Counted from the stretch's first letter, positions 25,593 through 34,935 are shown. The stretch: 64,000 nucleotides of DNA from Chryseobacterium shigense (GCF_014207845.1 NZ_JACHLC010000001.1:992001-1056000), one strand, 5' to 3'. The notes: generated by a model not told the origin, from the letters alone. Translations and numbers: made by a program.

Positions 25593-28500
25593 ATGATTAA
25601 AAATTTTATAAACCGACCGGTTTTATCCACCGTAATATCAATCCTGATTGTTATTCTCGGTGTATTGGGATTGATCTCACTGCCGGTTACACAGTATCCG
25701 GACATTGCCCCGCCTACAGTAAGTGTTTCTACGAACTATACCGGAGCCAATGCCGAAACTGTAATGAAAAGTGTGGTAGTACCACTGGAAGAACAGATCA
25801 ACGGGGTGGAAGGAATGGATTATATTACTTCCAGTGCCGGTAATGACGGATCTGCCCAGATCCAGGTATTTTTTAAACAGGGAATAAACCCGGACATTGC
25901 TGCCGTGAACGTACAGAACCGTGTGGCAAGAGCAACACCGCTTCTTCCTTCCGAAGTAACCCGTTCAGGGGTGGTAACGCAGAAACAGCAGACCAGCGCC
26001 CTGATGTATATGTCCTTCTATTCTGAAAATAAGGATCTGGATGATGTATATCTTCAAAACTTCCTGAATATCAATATTATTCCGAATCTTAAGAGGATCA
26101 ACGGTGTAGGAGATGCCAACGTTTTCGGTGGGAAGAACTATTCCATGAGAATCTGGCTGGATCCAGCGAAAATGGCAGCTTACAGTGTAACACCTACAGA
26201 TGTTACCAATGCTATCAACGAACAGAGTAGAGAAGCAGCGGCAGGGTCTATCGGACAGAACAGCGGAAGCTCTTTTGAATATATCATCAAGTATGTAGGT
26301 AAATTCAACGACAAGGAACAGTATGATAATATTATCATCAAATCTCTTGGTGACGGTCAGAATTTAATGCTGAAAGACGTTGCTAAAGTAGAACTGGCAG
26401 GACAGTCTTATACAGGGATCGGGGAAAACGGGAACAATCCATCCATCAGTATGGGGATCTTCCAGACTCCGGGTTCCAATGCACAGGAAATCATTAAAAA
26501 TATCAAAGAATATCTGAAATCTGCAGAAGGTACTTTCCCACAGGGCATCAAGTATACCTTTAACTTTGATACCAATGAATTCCTTGAAGCTTCCATCGAA
26601 AAGGTGGTACATACCCTGATTGAAGCCTTCATCCTTGTATTTATTGTAGTATATATATTCCTTCAGGATTTCAGATCTACTTTGATCCCGGCTATTGCAG
26701 TTCCGGTATCTATTGTGGGAGCCTTTTTCTTCCTGAATTTATTCGGATATTCATTAAACCTGTTAACCCTCTTTGCACTGGTACTTGCCATTGGTATTGT
26801 GGTGGATGATGCGATTGTCGTCGTCGAGGCCGTCCATGCAAAAATGGAACATGGTATTTCAGATGCTAAAAAGGCAACTGTAGAAGCGATGGATGAGATT
26901 ACAGGAGCAATTATTTCAATTACTTTGGTAATGGCATCAGTATTCATTCCGGTAACGTTCATTACAGGGCCTACAGGGGTATTCTACCAACAGTTTGGTA
27001 TAACACTGATTGTTGCGATTATCATTTCCGCGATTAACGCTTTGACTTTAAGTCCGGTTTTATGTTCCTTATTCCTGAAACCTCACTCAGAGCATCATAA
27101 AGAATATCAGAACCTTAATTTCCTTCAGAAGTTTTTCTATAAGTTCAATATTGCTTTTAAAACAACAACAGACCGTTACGGAAGAGGGTTTGTATTCCTG
27201 TTAAGACATAAATGGGTAACCCTGGTTATTTTTGCGATTACCGGAGGTATATTATTCTGGGCAAGCAGCACTATGAAAAAAGGTTTCGTACCTACAGAAG
27301 ACAGAGGGATTATCTTTACGGATGTTCAGCTTCCTCCGGGCGCTTCAATGGAAAGAACATACAACGCTCTTAAAACACTTCAGGCAAAAGCAATGAAAGT
27401 TCCAGGAGTTCAGAATGTAACGATTTCCACCGGTAGAGGATTCTTATCCGGAAACGGAAGTAACAATGGTCTTGCCTTCATTAAGCTGAAACCCTTTGAT
27501 GAAAGGAAAAAAGACGGCCAGACTTCCGAAGACATCACCAAGAAACTATTCGGGATTTCAGGAGCAGTTCCTGATGCGAAAGTGGTATTCTTCCAACCGC
27601 CAAGTGTACCTGGATTTGGTAACAGTGCCGGTTTTGAAATGGTGCTGTTGGATAAATCCGGAGGAGAATATGCTGATTTGGATAACAAAACAAATGAGTT
27701 CATCGGTAAGCTGATGGAAAGACCTGAAATAGAATTTGCCCAGACTTCATTCAACACAAAATATCCCCAGTACCAGATGGAAATTAATGTTCCGCTAACC
27801 AAGCAGCTTGGAGTTTCTGTAAGTGATATCCTGGCTACAATGCAGGGATATATCGGGGGAGTTTATACCGCTGATTTTACCAAATACGGAAAACAGTTCA
27901 GGGTAATGGTTCAGGCACTTCCTGAAAACAGAAAGAACATTGAAAATCTGAATGAGCTATATGTAAGAACAGGTTCAGGAGTAATGTCTCCGATATCACA
28001 GTTCGTAACTTTGAAGAAAGCATATGGACCCCAGTCTGTAAGCCGGTATAACCTCTTTACTTCTGTGAAGATTACTGGAGCCAACTCTGCAGGATTCAGT
28101 TCCGGTGATGCCATTACTGCTGTGCAGCAGGTAGCCAATGAAGCATTGAACCAAAATTATGCAGTAGAGTTTACCGGATTAACCAGGGAAGAATTAAATT
28201 CAGGATCTCAGACTCTTCTGATTTTCGGATTGAGTTTGATCTTCGTTTACTTTATTCTTTCCGCTCAATATGAAAGCTACATTCTTCCGCTGATCGTTGT
28301 AATTTCTCTTCCTCTTGGGGTAATGGGAGCTTATTTCGGACAGAAGATTATGGGGCTGGAGAATAACATTTATTTCCAGATCGCCCTGATCATGCTGGTA
28401 GGATTATTGGCAAAGAATGCAATTCTTATTGTTGAATTTGCAGTCCAGAGAAGGCATCATGGTGAAACCATCGTTATGTCTGCCATCAATGCGGCTAAAG

Positions 28501-28739
28501 CCAGGTTAAGACCGATCCTTATGACTTCATTTGCCTTTATCTTCGGTTTATTGCCGTTGGTTCTTGCAAGCGGAATCGGTGCGGTAGGTAACAGATCCAT
28601 TGCAACGGGTGCAGCCATCGGGCTACTGATAGGAACCATTTTAGGATTGTTTGTAATTCCGGTACTGTATGTGATCTTCGAGACCCTGCAGGAAAAAATT
28701 AAACCTATCAAAAAAGAAGATATCAATTTAGCAGAATAA
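25593..28739 (+). CDS. Efflux RND transporter permease (AcrB/HAE1 type)
   Basis: A 1048-residue inner-membrane pump. The twelve-helix RND layout is seen: N-terminal helix (ISILIVILGVLGLISLPV), then the large periplasmic loop with QYPDIAPPTVSVSTNYTGANAETV, a central block with FALVLAIGIVVDDAIVVVEAV, whose Asp pair in helix 4 relays protons (about 407-408), and a second repeat with LVGLLAKNAILIVEFAV. The length matches AcrB and the second half repeats the first. By family it exports drugs, dyes or detergents, driven by proton movement. The single base between it and the adaptor gene shows co-transcription. Confidence 0.95.
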   Translation: MIKNFINRPVLSTVISILIVILGVLGLISLPVTQYPDIAPPTVSVSTNYTGANAETVMKSVVVPLEEQINGVEGMDYITSSAGNDGSAQIQVFFKQGINPDIAAVNVQNRVARATPLLPSEVTRSGVVTQKQQTSALMYMSFYSENKDLDDVYLQNFLNINIIPNLKRINGVGDANVFGGKNYSMRIWLDPAKMAAYSVTPTDVTNAINEQSREAAAGSIGQNSGSSFEYIIKYVGKFNDKEQYDNIIIKSLGDGQNLMLKDVAKVELAGQSYTGIGENGNNPSISMGIFQTPGSNAQEIIKNIKEYLKSAEGTFPQGIKYTFNFDTNEFLEASIEKVVHTLIEAFILVFIVVYIFLQDFRSTLIPAIAVPVSIVGAFFFLNLFGYSLNLLTLFALVLAIGIVVDDAIVVVEAVHAKMEHGISDAKKATVEAMDEITGAIISITLVMASVFIPVTFITGPTGVFYQQFGITLIVAIIISAINALTLSPVLCSLFLKPHSEHHKEYQNLNFLQKFFYKFNIAFKTTTDRYGRGFVFLLRHKWVTLVIFAITGGILFWASSTMKKGFVPTEDRGIIFTDVQLPPGASMERTYNALKTLQAKAMKVPGVQNVTISTGRGFLSGNGSNNGLAFIKLKPFDERKKDGQTSEDITKKLFGISGAVPDAKVVFFQPPSVPGFGNSAGFEMVLLDKSGGEYADLDNKTNEFIGKLMERPEIEFAQTSFNTKYPQYQMEINVPLTKQLGVSVSDILATMQGYIGGVYTADFTKYGKQFRVMVQALPENRKNIENLNELYVRTGSGVMSPISQFVTLKKAYGPQSVSRYNLFTSVKITGANSAGFSSGDAITAVQQVANEALNQNYAVEFTGLTREELNSGSQTLLIFGLSLIFVYFILSAQYESYILPLIVVISLPLGVMGAYFGQKIMGLENNIYFQIALIMLVGLLAKNAILIVEFAVQRRHHGETIVMSAINAAKARLRPILMTSFAFIFGLLPLVLASGIGAVGNRSIATGAAIGLLIGTILGLFVIPVLYVIFETLQEKIKPIKKEDINLAE

Positions 28740-28744
28740 AAATT

Positions 28745-28825
28745 AATTAGAGAAACTGGAAGTTTGAGCTTAGAAATTTGTCTGATGCTCAGCTTCTGAT
28801 CTCTGGTTTCTAACTTCTAATTTTA
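28745..28825. repeat. Imperfect inverted repeat between the pump and channel genes
   Basis: The 90-base gap inside the operon has a left half (AGAAACTGGAAGTT, near 28750) and a right half near 28795-28822 (TCTGATCTCTGGTTTCTAAC, TTCTAA) that are partly complementary, so it could fold into an irregular stem. It resembles the degenerate repeats at 3436 and 17925. Confidence 0.35.
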
Positions 28826-28829
28826 ACTA

Positions 28830-30245
28830 ATGAAGAGTTTATTAAACATCATAAAAGGAATAACTTTTTCAGTCGCAATCCTGGGCGCCATTACCTCATG
28901 TATGGCCAGAAAAGAATATGAAAGACCGAAAAACGTTGTGGACGAAAAGCTTTTCCGTACAGATATGCTTCCTTCCGACAGTACAACGATTGCCAATGTT
29001 TCCTGGAAAGAAATATTTACCGATCCCATACTTCAGAAACATATATCGAAGGCTTTGGATAATAATTTAGATATAAGAATCGCCCTGCAAAACATCAATT
29101 CTGCAGAGGCCTATTTAAAGCAAAGTAAAGCAGCTTATGAACCGACTTTAACAGTTGGTCCCGGCTATACTTTTCAGACCCAGTCTTTAAATACACAGAC
29201 CGGTCAGCTATTTGGGCAAAGGCGTTATATCAACCAGCTTGACATTACAGCAAGTTTAGGCTGGGAAGCTGATATCTGGGGTAAAATGAAAGCTCAGCAA
29301 AAGGCTCAACTGGCAACCTATTTAGGTACTGTTGCAGCACACAAGGCTGTAAAAAGTGATTTGGTAGCGTCTATTGCTTCTGCTTACTACCAATTGTTAA
29401 CCTTTGATGACCAAAAGAGGATCATTACGGAGACAATTGCAGTTCGTGAGAAAAATTTAGAGACGACCAAAGCTTTAAAAATAGCAGGAACAGTGACAGA
29501 AGTTGCAGTTCAGCAGAGTGAGGCACTGGTTTTCAATGCCAAATCTTTATTGATCGACATGGATACCCAGATTCAGCTGTTGGAAAATACAATGAGTTTG
29601 CTGATGGGAGAGCCTTCACACACTATAGAAAGATCAACATTGGAAAGTCAGAAAGTTCCTATTGATTTAAAACTGGGATATCCAGCCCAGTTATTGGCAA
29701 ACAGGCCAGATGTGATGAGGGCGGAATACAGCTTGATGAATGCCTTTGAATTAACGAATTCGGCCAAAGCACAGTTTTATCCTACTTTGAAAATTACAGG
29801 AAACGGAGGTCTTCAATCGATGGATATTGATCATTTGTTCAGCGTAAATTCTTTATTTGCAAGTGTAGTTGGGGGATTGGCCCAGCCGATCTTAAACCGA
29901 AGAACGATCAAAACCAATTATGAGGTAAGTTTGGCCAATCAGGAAACAGCTTATCTGAACTTCAGAAAGACAGTTCTTACAGCGGGAAAAGAAGTTTCAG
30001 ATGCTATCCGTGTGTTTTCAGTACAGGATTCTTTTATTGATTTAAAACAGAAAGAGCTGAATGCCTACAAAAATTCTGTTGAATATTCCCAGGAGCTTGT
30101 AAACTATGGTATGGCAAACTACCTGGAAGTGCTGAATGCAAGTGTTAACTCTTTAAATGCAGAGCTGAATATTTCCAATGCCGAATACAGCAAGATGAAA
30201 GCTGCCGTAGAGCTTTACCAGGCTCTTGGCGGAGGATGGAAATAA
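28830..30245 (+). CDS. TolC/OprM-like outer membrane efflux lipoprotein (NodT family)
   Basis: A 471-residue outer-membrane channel protein. It starts with a lipoprotein signal (ILGAITSC, Cys23) and contains two long OEP repeats: the first with ALDNNLDIRIALQNINSAEAYLKQ, the second with ANRPDVMRAEYSLMNAFELTNSAKAQFYPTLKITG. These form the TolC alpha-barrel and beta-barrel. The C-terminus YSKMKAAVELYQALGGGW is a family hallmark of the RND channel. It is the third structural gene after adaptor and pump, after a 90-base gap, and a terminator follows. Confidence 0.93.
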   Translation: MKSLLNIIKGITFSVAILGAITSCMARKEYERPKNVVDEKLFRTDMLPSDSTTIANVSWKEIFTDPILQKHISKALDNNLDIRIALQNINSAEAYLKQSKAAYEPTLTVGPGYTFQTQSLNTQTGQLFGQRRYINQLDITASLGWEADIWGKMKAQQKAQLATYLGTVAAHKAVKSDLVASIASAYYQLLTFDDQKRIITETIAVREKNLETTKALKIAGTVTEVAVQQSEALVFNAKSLLIDMDTQIQLLENTMSLLMGEPSHTIERSTLESQKVPIDLKLGYPAQLLANRPDVMRAEYSLMNAFELTNSAKAQFYPTLKITGNGGLQSMDIDHLFSVNSLFASVVGGLAQPILNRRTIKTNYEVSLANQETAYLNFRKTVLTAGKEVSDAIRVFSVQDSFIDLKQKELNAYKNSVEYSQELVNYGMANYLEVLNASVNSLNAELNISNAEYSKMKAAVELYQALGGGWK

Positions 30246-30270
30246 ATACATTTCAGTGTATAAAATAGGA

Positions 30271-30304
30271 AAACGTATGTCAGGACAGGCATACGTTTTT
30301 TATT
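30271..30304 (+). terminator. Terminator of the RND efflux operon
   Basis: AAAACGTATG (30271-30280) pairs perfectly with CATACGTTTT (30291-30300) and a T run follows. Confidence 0.9.
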
Positions 30305-30350
30305 TGGCTTTTAATTATTCTGTTAAAATTGTCATAAAACAGAATGGTTA

Positions 30351-30382
30351 TTTGTATGTACGTAGTTAACTACGTAGTTTTG
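30351..30382 (+). promoter_or_regulatory. Consensus promoter filled by an 18-base palindrome
   Basis: TTTG (30351-30354) and TAGTTTTG (30375-30382) are separated by exactly 20 bases, both matching the Bacteroidota promoter. The spacer and first bases of the -7 box are covered by the perfect palindrome TACGTAGTTAACTACGTA (30359-30376). This is the classic geometry of an operator bound by a dimeric regulator, here probably the MarR protein at 30896, which would repress its own two-gene unit. The start codon follows at 30402. Confidence 0.75.
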
Positions 30383-30401
30383 TGCTGTAAAATAAAATGA
30401 T

Positions 30402-30899
30402 ATGGAAATACACATTCAGCCACTAAATAATAGTTATTCAGATCAGCTTATTGATTTGATTCTTACCATACAGCAAAAAGAATTTAACGTACCTATTACG
30501 ATAGAGGATCAACCGGATCTTAAAAAAATTGAGAGCTTCTATATGGAACCCGGCGGAAATTTCTGGGGAGCTTTTATCAATGGAGAACTGGTAGGTTCCA
30601 TAGCATTGGTTAAGTTTGATGAAAGGGCAGGAGCCATAAGGAAAATGTTCGTAAAAAAAGAATTCAGGGGAAAGGAGCTGAATATTGCCCAGAAACTTCT
30701 GGAAGTTTTAATTTCTTTCTGTCAGGAAAACGGAATAGACTCGGTATATTTAGGAACAGTCTCCATACTGAAAGCCGCCATGCGTTTTTATGAAAGGAAT
30801 CATTTTTCACAGGTTGAAAAAGAGAATCTGCCGGCCCGTTTTCCATTAATGAGTGCTGATAATATTTTTTATTATTTAAATGTAAATCAGACAGTATGA
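30402..30899 (+). CDS. GNAT family N-acetyltransferase co-transcribed with a MarR regulator
   Basis: A 165-residue GNAT protein. Motif A is IRKMFVKKEFRGKELNIAQKLLEVLI (about residues 86-112), then motif B FYERNHFSQVE in the C-terminal part. The sequence SVYLGTVSILKAAMRFYERN matches the usual strand 5-helix 4 part of the fold. It is the first gene of a two-gene unit: its TGA overlaps the ATG of the MarR gene (ATGA at 30896-30899), and the unit is preceded by an operator-like palindrome. The substrate is unknown; resistance to a small amine or a cell-made compound is a guess based on the regulator. Confidence 0.85.
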   Translation: MEIHIQPLNNSYSDQLIDLILTIQQKEFNVPITIEDQPDLKKIESFYMEPGGNFWGAFINGELVGSIALVKFDERAGAIRKMFVKKEFRGKELNIAQKLLEVLISFCQENGIDSVYLGTVSILKAAMRFYERNHFSQVEKENLPARFPLMSADNIFYYLNVNQTV

Positions 30900-31375
30900 A
30901 TATAATAGATGAATCCGGTATTCTGGCAATATCCACAAGGCTACAGCGGTTAAGCGAACAATTGAGAAAAGACGGTGCCTTGATCTACAAATCCTTCGAT
31001 ATTGACTTTGAGCCCAAATGGTTTCCTGTGATCTTTACTTTGTATCATAAAAAGAAGCTTAGTGTTGTAGAAATTTCGAATGAAATAGGGTATACCCATC
31101 CGTCAACGATAAGCTTACTGAAAGAACTGGAGAAACAAAAGCTTATTCAATCCAAAAAAGACAAGCAGGATGAACGTAAAAGACTTATTGTTCTGTCTCC
31201 AAAAGGTACTGAGCTGGTTGAAAAAATGAAACCTGTCTGGGAATTAATGTCAAAAGTCCTGGGAGAAATTGCTGATAATAAGAATCATCTTTTGGCAGCT
31301 ATTGATGAGGCAGAGGAAAAGATAGCAACCCAGTCTTTTTACCAGCGGGTATTGCAGATGAAGAATGAAAAGTGA
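30896..31375 (+). CDS. MarR family transcriptional regulator
   Basis: A 159-residue winged-helix regulator. The recognition part is SVVEISNEIGYTHPSTISLLKELEKQKLI (about 57-85), the wing is DKQDERKRLIVLSPKG (about 89-104), and the flanking helices form the dimer. It starts inside the stop of the acetyltransferase gene, so the two are translationally coupled. The 18-base palindrome in the promoter at 30359-30376 is the likely binding site, giving self-repression that a small molecule would lift. Confidence 0.9.
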   Translation: MNIIDESGILAISTRLQRLSEQLRKDGALIYKSFDIDFEPKWFPVIFTLYHKKKLSVVEISNEIGYTHPSTISLLKELEKQKLIQSKKDKQDERKRLIVLSPKGTELVEKMKPVWELMSKVLGEIADNKNHLLAAIDEAEEKIATQSFYQRVLQMKNEK

Positions 31376-31495
31376 ATGGTTTGATTACCAGTTATTTGTT
31401 AAATAAAATCCTCTTTCTTTATCATTGAAATGATCCCCAATCCCTGATAACAATGAAAAAAATGATATAAATTCTGATAAAAAAGTAAGAAAATA

Positions 31496-31526
31496 TTTGG
31501 AAATGTAGTTTAAATACTTACTTTTG
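31496..31526 (+). promoter_or_regulatory. Promoter of tRNA-Ala
   Basis: TTTG (31496-31499), a 19-base spacer and TACTTTTG (31519-31526) give a full consensus match about 18 bases before the tRNA. This is the best-formed promoter in the window. Confidence 0.75.
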
Positions 31527-31543
31527 TACCGCTTTAAGAAGTA

Positions 31544-31617
31544 GGGGAATTAGCTCATCTGGCTAGAGCGTTAGACTGGCAGTCTAAAGGTGACGGGTTC
31601 GATCCCCGTATTCTCCA
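31544..31617 (+). tRNA. tRNA-Ala (anticodon GGC)
   Basis: A 74-base cloverleaf. The acceptor arm GGGGAAT pairs with ATTCTCC and includes the G3-U70 pair that marks alanine tRNAs. The D arm follows as TTAGCTCATCTGGCTAGAGC. The anticodon stem TTAGA / TCTAA holds the loop CTGGCAG with anticodon GGC at 31578-31580. The T arm carries GGGTTCGATCCCC. CCA is not encoded: the discriminator A is followed by CAA. It is transcribed alone, from the promoter at 31496 to the terminator at 31661. Confidence 0.95.
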
Positions 31618-31618
31618 C

Positions 31619-31661
31619 AAAAAATAAAAGCTTGCAATCTTTGCAGGCTTTTATTTTTTTA
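31619..31661 (+). terminator. Terminator after tRNA-Ala
   Basis: AAATAAAAGCTTGCAA pairs with TTGCAGGCTTTTATTT around a short loop, with one G-T pair, and T follows. The stem is unusually long (about 16 pairs) and begins at the end of the tRNA. Confidence 0.85.
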
Positions 31662-31736
31662 CAGGAAATCTAAATTCTGAAGCTTTACTAATTATATACC
31701 GGCTTAATGAACAGGTATCTTCAAAATTTTTGAAAG

Positions 31737-33575
31737 TTATTTTAATTTATTTGCGAGAAAAGATCTGTACTGTTCGGTACCATAATAGGATAAATGGCCT
31801 GTATCATAAATATAAGGCTCTCCATGATTCGAAACTTCTTTTATTTTTAAATGTAAAATGTTAATATACTTATCACCTAATTTACTAATAAGAAGATCAT
31901 TTGTTTTGTCATCTTTTTCCTTTATCGATCTATTATTTTTGTGATCAATATTAAAATGATTTTTCAGATAATATGATGTCGGGAAATCCAGATAAAAAGT
32001 ACTTGTTTGGCCAATATATAAAACTTTGGTATTATATTTTTTGAAATAATTTTCGGTAAACTCTACAGATTCTGATATTTCATCTTTTGTATAGTCGGCA
32101 TAATTACTATTAATGACAACCATATCAATCTTACTGTAATTTTTTGGAAAAAAATCCTGAAAAAAGTAATTGAAAAAGTCTTTAGGACCTTGATATCTTG
32201 TTTTTGAATTTATCATTGGGTAAGTTGCATCTGCAGTAACTTGAATCAAATTATATTTATCCTGCGGAAAAATGTTATGAAAAGTCTGTGAGAACATCCC
32301 GGCATGACTATCGCCCAGTAAAACAATATTCTTTTTTTGAGGTAATACTTTAATTTTATTTAAATCGTAATTTTTCAGACTCAGATTGTAGCTAAAGTGC
32401 TTATTTTTTAGATCATACTGCTTATAAGCCTGGGGACTGTACTTATAATCAGTTGCTGCAAATGCCATATTAGCTTTGTAGTTATCAAATATATAATGAG
32501 GCTTTACTTTTGTAATTATTAGGGATGATGCAAATAAAATTACTGTTGAAACCAATACCAGCTTATATTTCTTATTATAATTTCTTTTTTCCACAAAATA
32601 ATATGATACTATTGCAAAGACGAACGACAAAGCAATAAACAGTATTCTATATCTGAATCTTTCATTTACGTTAAAAAATATGCTTAAAACATAGAAAGGC
32701 CAGTGCCATAAGTAGAGGGAATAAGAAATATTTCCCAGAAAATTTATTACTTTATTATTGAAGATTTTTAAATCAATATTAAGCAGTAAAATGACCATTG
32801 TTGAAACAACAGGAATAATAGTTAATGTTGATGGCCAGGTAATGGAATGTTCATTTGTAGTTACAATAAAAACTCCAAGAATCACAATGCAGATACTCAC
32901 TACTAAAAGTTTTGTATTGAACGTAATAGCTTTTACTTTATCCTCAAATAAGAATGCTACTCCCCCAATCATCATCTCCCAGGCGCGGGTATAAAATATG
33001 AAAAACGAATATGATTTATCATATGCACTATGAATTAACATGGATGCAAAAGAAATCCCGATTAAGGCACAGAAATATACTATAAAAACTTTTTTCCTGC
33101 TTTGATATGTATGTCTGAACAAAAGCAATATCAATGGATAAATCATGTAAAACTGCCATTCTACAGATAAAGACCATGTATGCAATAGAAAATTAAACTG
33201 TGACTGCTGATCAAAATAACCGTTATTGAGATAATAATAAATATTGGAAAAAAATAAACTACTCGAAAAATAAGATTTTAGGTAGGTTGAAAACATGGTG
33301 GGCAGTAAAAAATAAATAACCACCGCAAAAAAAGTGATCATGACCAACAAGGCCGGAAATATTCTTACAACTCTTTTTTTGTAGAAATCCAGTAAATTGA
33401 AATTATCATTTTTAAACCCGGAAAGTATAATTCTGGTCATTAAATATCCTGATATTACAAAGAATATATCAACCCCAACAAAGCCGCCTTTAAAAAAGAA
33501 AAATTTAAAGTGGTATAATAGAACTGCAATTACTGATATTGCTCTTAAAAATGATATATCATTTCTGAATTTCAT
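31737..33575 (-). CDS. Acyltransferase family protein (OafA/YrhL type) with SGNH domain
   Basis: A 612-residue integral membrane protein. The first about 350 residues are the acyltransferase-3 domain: ISFLRAISVIAVLLYHFKFF with the catalytic-type His near 22, GVDIFFVISGYLMTR, and about ten transmembrane helices. The C-terminal part (about 375-612) is an SGNH hydrolase-like domain with VLLGDSHAGMFSQ and a final DTGHLSYYGTEQY that supplies Asp and His. The family O-acetylates sugars in lipopolysaccharide, peptidoglycan or exopolysaccharide. It is very AT-rich compared with its neighbours and sits downstream of tRNA-Ala in an accessory stretch, suggesting horizontal acquisition. Target sugar unknown. 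Confidence 0.88.
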   Translation of the reverse strand: MKFRNDISFLRAISVIAVLLYHFKFFFFKGGFVGVDIFFVISGYLMTRIILSGFKNDNFNLLDFYKKRVVRIFPALLVMITFFAVVIYFLLPTMFSTYLKSYFSSSLFFSNIYYYLNNGYFDQQSQFNFLLHTWSLSVEWQFYMIYPLILLLFRHTYQSRKKVFIVYFCALIGISFASMLIHSAYDKSYSFFIFYTRAWEMMIGGVAFLFEDKVKAITFNTKLLVVSICIVILGVFIVTTNEHSITWPSTLTIIPVVSTMVILLLNIDLKIFNNKVINFLGNISYSLYLWHWPFYVLSIFFNVNERFRYRILFIALSFVFAIVSYYFVEKRNYNKKYKLVLVSTVILFASSLIITKVKPHYIFDNYKANMAFAATDYKYSPQAYKQYDLKNKHFSYNLSLKNYDLNKIKVLPQKKNIVLLGDSHAGMFSQTFHNIFPQDKYNLIQVTADATYPMINSKTRYQGPKDFFNYFFQDFFPKNYSKIDMVVINSNYADYTKDEISESVEFTENYFKKYNTKVLYIGQTSTFYLDFPTSYYLKNHFNIDHKNNRSIKEKDDKTNDLLISKLGDKYINILHLKIKEVSNHGEPYIYDTGHLSYYGTEQYRSFLANKLK

Positions 33576-33677
33576 ATCTTAAAAAAGTTATTGTCAAATA
33601 AATATATAAATGCTCGTAATTGAAATCATGATCTTTTGAATCATGTAATAACGATTTTGTATTAAAGGTTGGAGTGT

Positions 33678-34322
33678 TTATTCTTCACTGTCTAAATATC
33701 TGCTATCGAAATATATTCTATACTCCAAACTATTTTTTTCTTTATAAGGTATTTGTGTTTTTTTGTTTTTCATTTCTACAAAATAATCATCACTTATAAA
33801 CTCCACATATCCATAAATGTGCTTTTTATCTAATTTATTTTTTGGCAGTCTATTAATAATTAGCTTGCTTTTTTTGGTAGTGACTAATATTTTACTTTTT
33901 GCACTTTCTTCATTTCTACTATTAAAATAAGAAGGATACCCCCAATTTAGCTGCAGTTTTACTTCTGCTTTTTTGTTTGGTAGTACTTTCGCAATAAAAC
34001 CATACATTTGATATCTTAATCCAAACCCACCTTTTATAATGAGTGTATCATTTTTGAAATAATGATGACACATGAAACTTTTTTTTAAGTATTCACTATT
34101 TTCCAGTTGATTAAAAGAAACAGTATCTTCAACCATGAGTTTAGCCCTAACAGTGGTTTGATAAATGGAATCTATAGAATAGTCTGTTGGACTGTCAGTC
34201 GTATTTATATTTTTCAGACTTGCCACTTTTATTTTAGGGTCTACAATTAAATTAATTGTCTTCTGAGAATAAATGTAATTAGCTGACAGTACAAAAAACA
34301 GAATTAGTAAGTTTAATCTCAT
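33678..34322 (-). CDS. Secreted protein of unknown function
   Basis: A 214-residue protein with a signal peptide (MRLNLLILFFVLSANYIYSQ, cleavage before about Gln20). The mature part is rich in beta strands and lysine, with no lipobox and no T9SS tail. It is AT-rich like the acyltransferase gene downstream and has no family that I recognise. The two minus-strand genes are about 100 bases apart and could form a unit. Confidence 0.6.
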   Translation of the reverse strand: MRLNLLILFFVLSANYIYSQKTINLIVDPKIKVASLKNINTTDSPTDYSIDSIYQTTVRAKLMVEDTVSFNQLENSEYLKKSFMCHHYFKNDTLIIKGGFGLRYQMYGFIAKVLPNKKAEVKLQLNWGYPSYFNSRNEESAKSKILVTTKKSKLIINRLPKNKLDKKHIYGYVEFISDDYFVEMKNKKTQIPYKEKNSLEYRIYFDSRYLDSEE

Positions 34323-34507
34323 GATCTGGGAACAATATTAAAAAGCTTAATGAATTGAAAAGCATTATCTAATATATTTAAGGTTATAAATTTTTTTTCG
34401 GCACGAAGATACAAAATTATATTTTTTTGTATGTGCTGACTTATTCACTGAGAATTATGCTTTTTACCAGACAAACTTAACAAACAGATAGTAAAGCTGC
34501 ATAAATA

Positions 34508-34545
34508 AAGAGCCTCCAATTTTTGAAATTGCAGGCTCTTGTTTT
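34508..34545 (-). terminator. Terminator left from the ABC exporter gene
   Basis: AAGAGCCT (34508-34515) pairs with AGGCTCTT (34533-34540), and the inner arms CAATTT / AAATTG extend the stem. It lies just after the stop codon of the ABC transporter remnant, so it probably served the gene when it was intact. Confidence 0.65.
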
Positions 34546-34561
34546 TACTGTCAGAAAAATT

Positions 34562-34935
34562 CTAATTCCCCAGTTCCAGTTGATTTCTCACCAGGTTAAA
34601 ATATTCATTTTTTGTATCTACCAGTTTGTAATGGTTGCCTATTTCTGCAATCTTTCCGTTTTTCAGAACGATAATCTGGTCGGCATTTTTTACGGTTGAT
34701 AAACGATGGGCAATAACCACAACTGTTCTTCCTTCAAAAAAAGTCTGGAGATTGTTATAAATCCGCTTTTCATTTTCCGCGTCTAATGCTGAAGTAGCTT
34801 CATCAAGAAATAAGAATTCAATAGTCCACAGGAAGAGATTCTATAAATGAATCGATGCAGGCAATTCTGGCAGATCCAACCAGTTTCTGACTGCTGGTAT
34901 GTTCAGAAATAAGGAATTCGATTCAATTGAATTTA
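34562..34935 (-). pseudogene. Decayed ABC exporter ATPase (C-terminal remnant with internal deletion)
   Basis: The minus strand reads the end of an ABC transporter ATPase: the Walker B and D-loop FLDEATSALD, then RTVVVIAHRLSTVKNADQIIVLKNGKIAEIG with the switch His, ending at TAG 34562-34564. Upstream, in another frame, lies GSARIACIDSFIESLP, which normally precedes the signature region by about 40 residues; a deletion near 34821-34832 has joined them and shifted the frame. The ABC signature, Q-loop and Walker A are all lost, and no start can be found. Further upstream degenerate bits reach about 34935. It was probably a peptide or bacteriocin exporter of the peptidase-ABC type, but that cannot be shown. 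Confidence 0.85.

Noticed and set aside
31544..31617. The tRNA-Ala 3' end as an attachment site with a second copy in the window.
   Set aside because: I looked for a copy of the TTCGATCCCCGTATTCTCC end further along and did not find one; no integrase is present.
34562..34930. A complete small protein from the ABC remnant.
   Set aside because: No start codon in the right place, two frames are needed, and Walker A is missing; it is a pseudogene and not a small gene.
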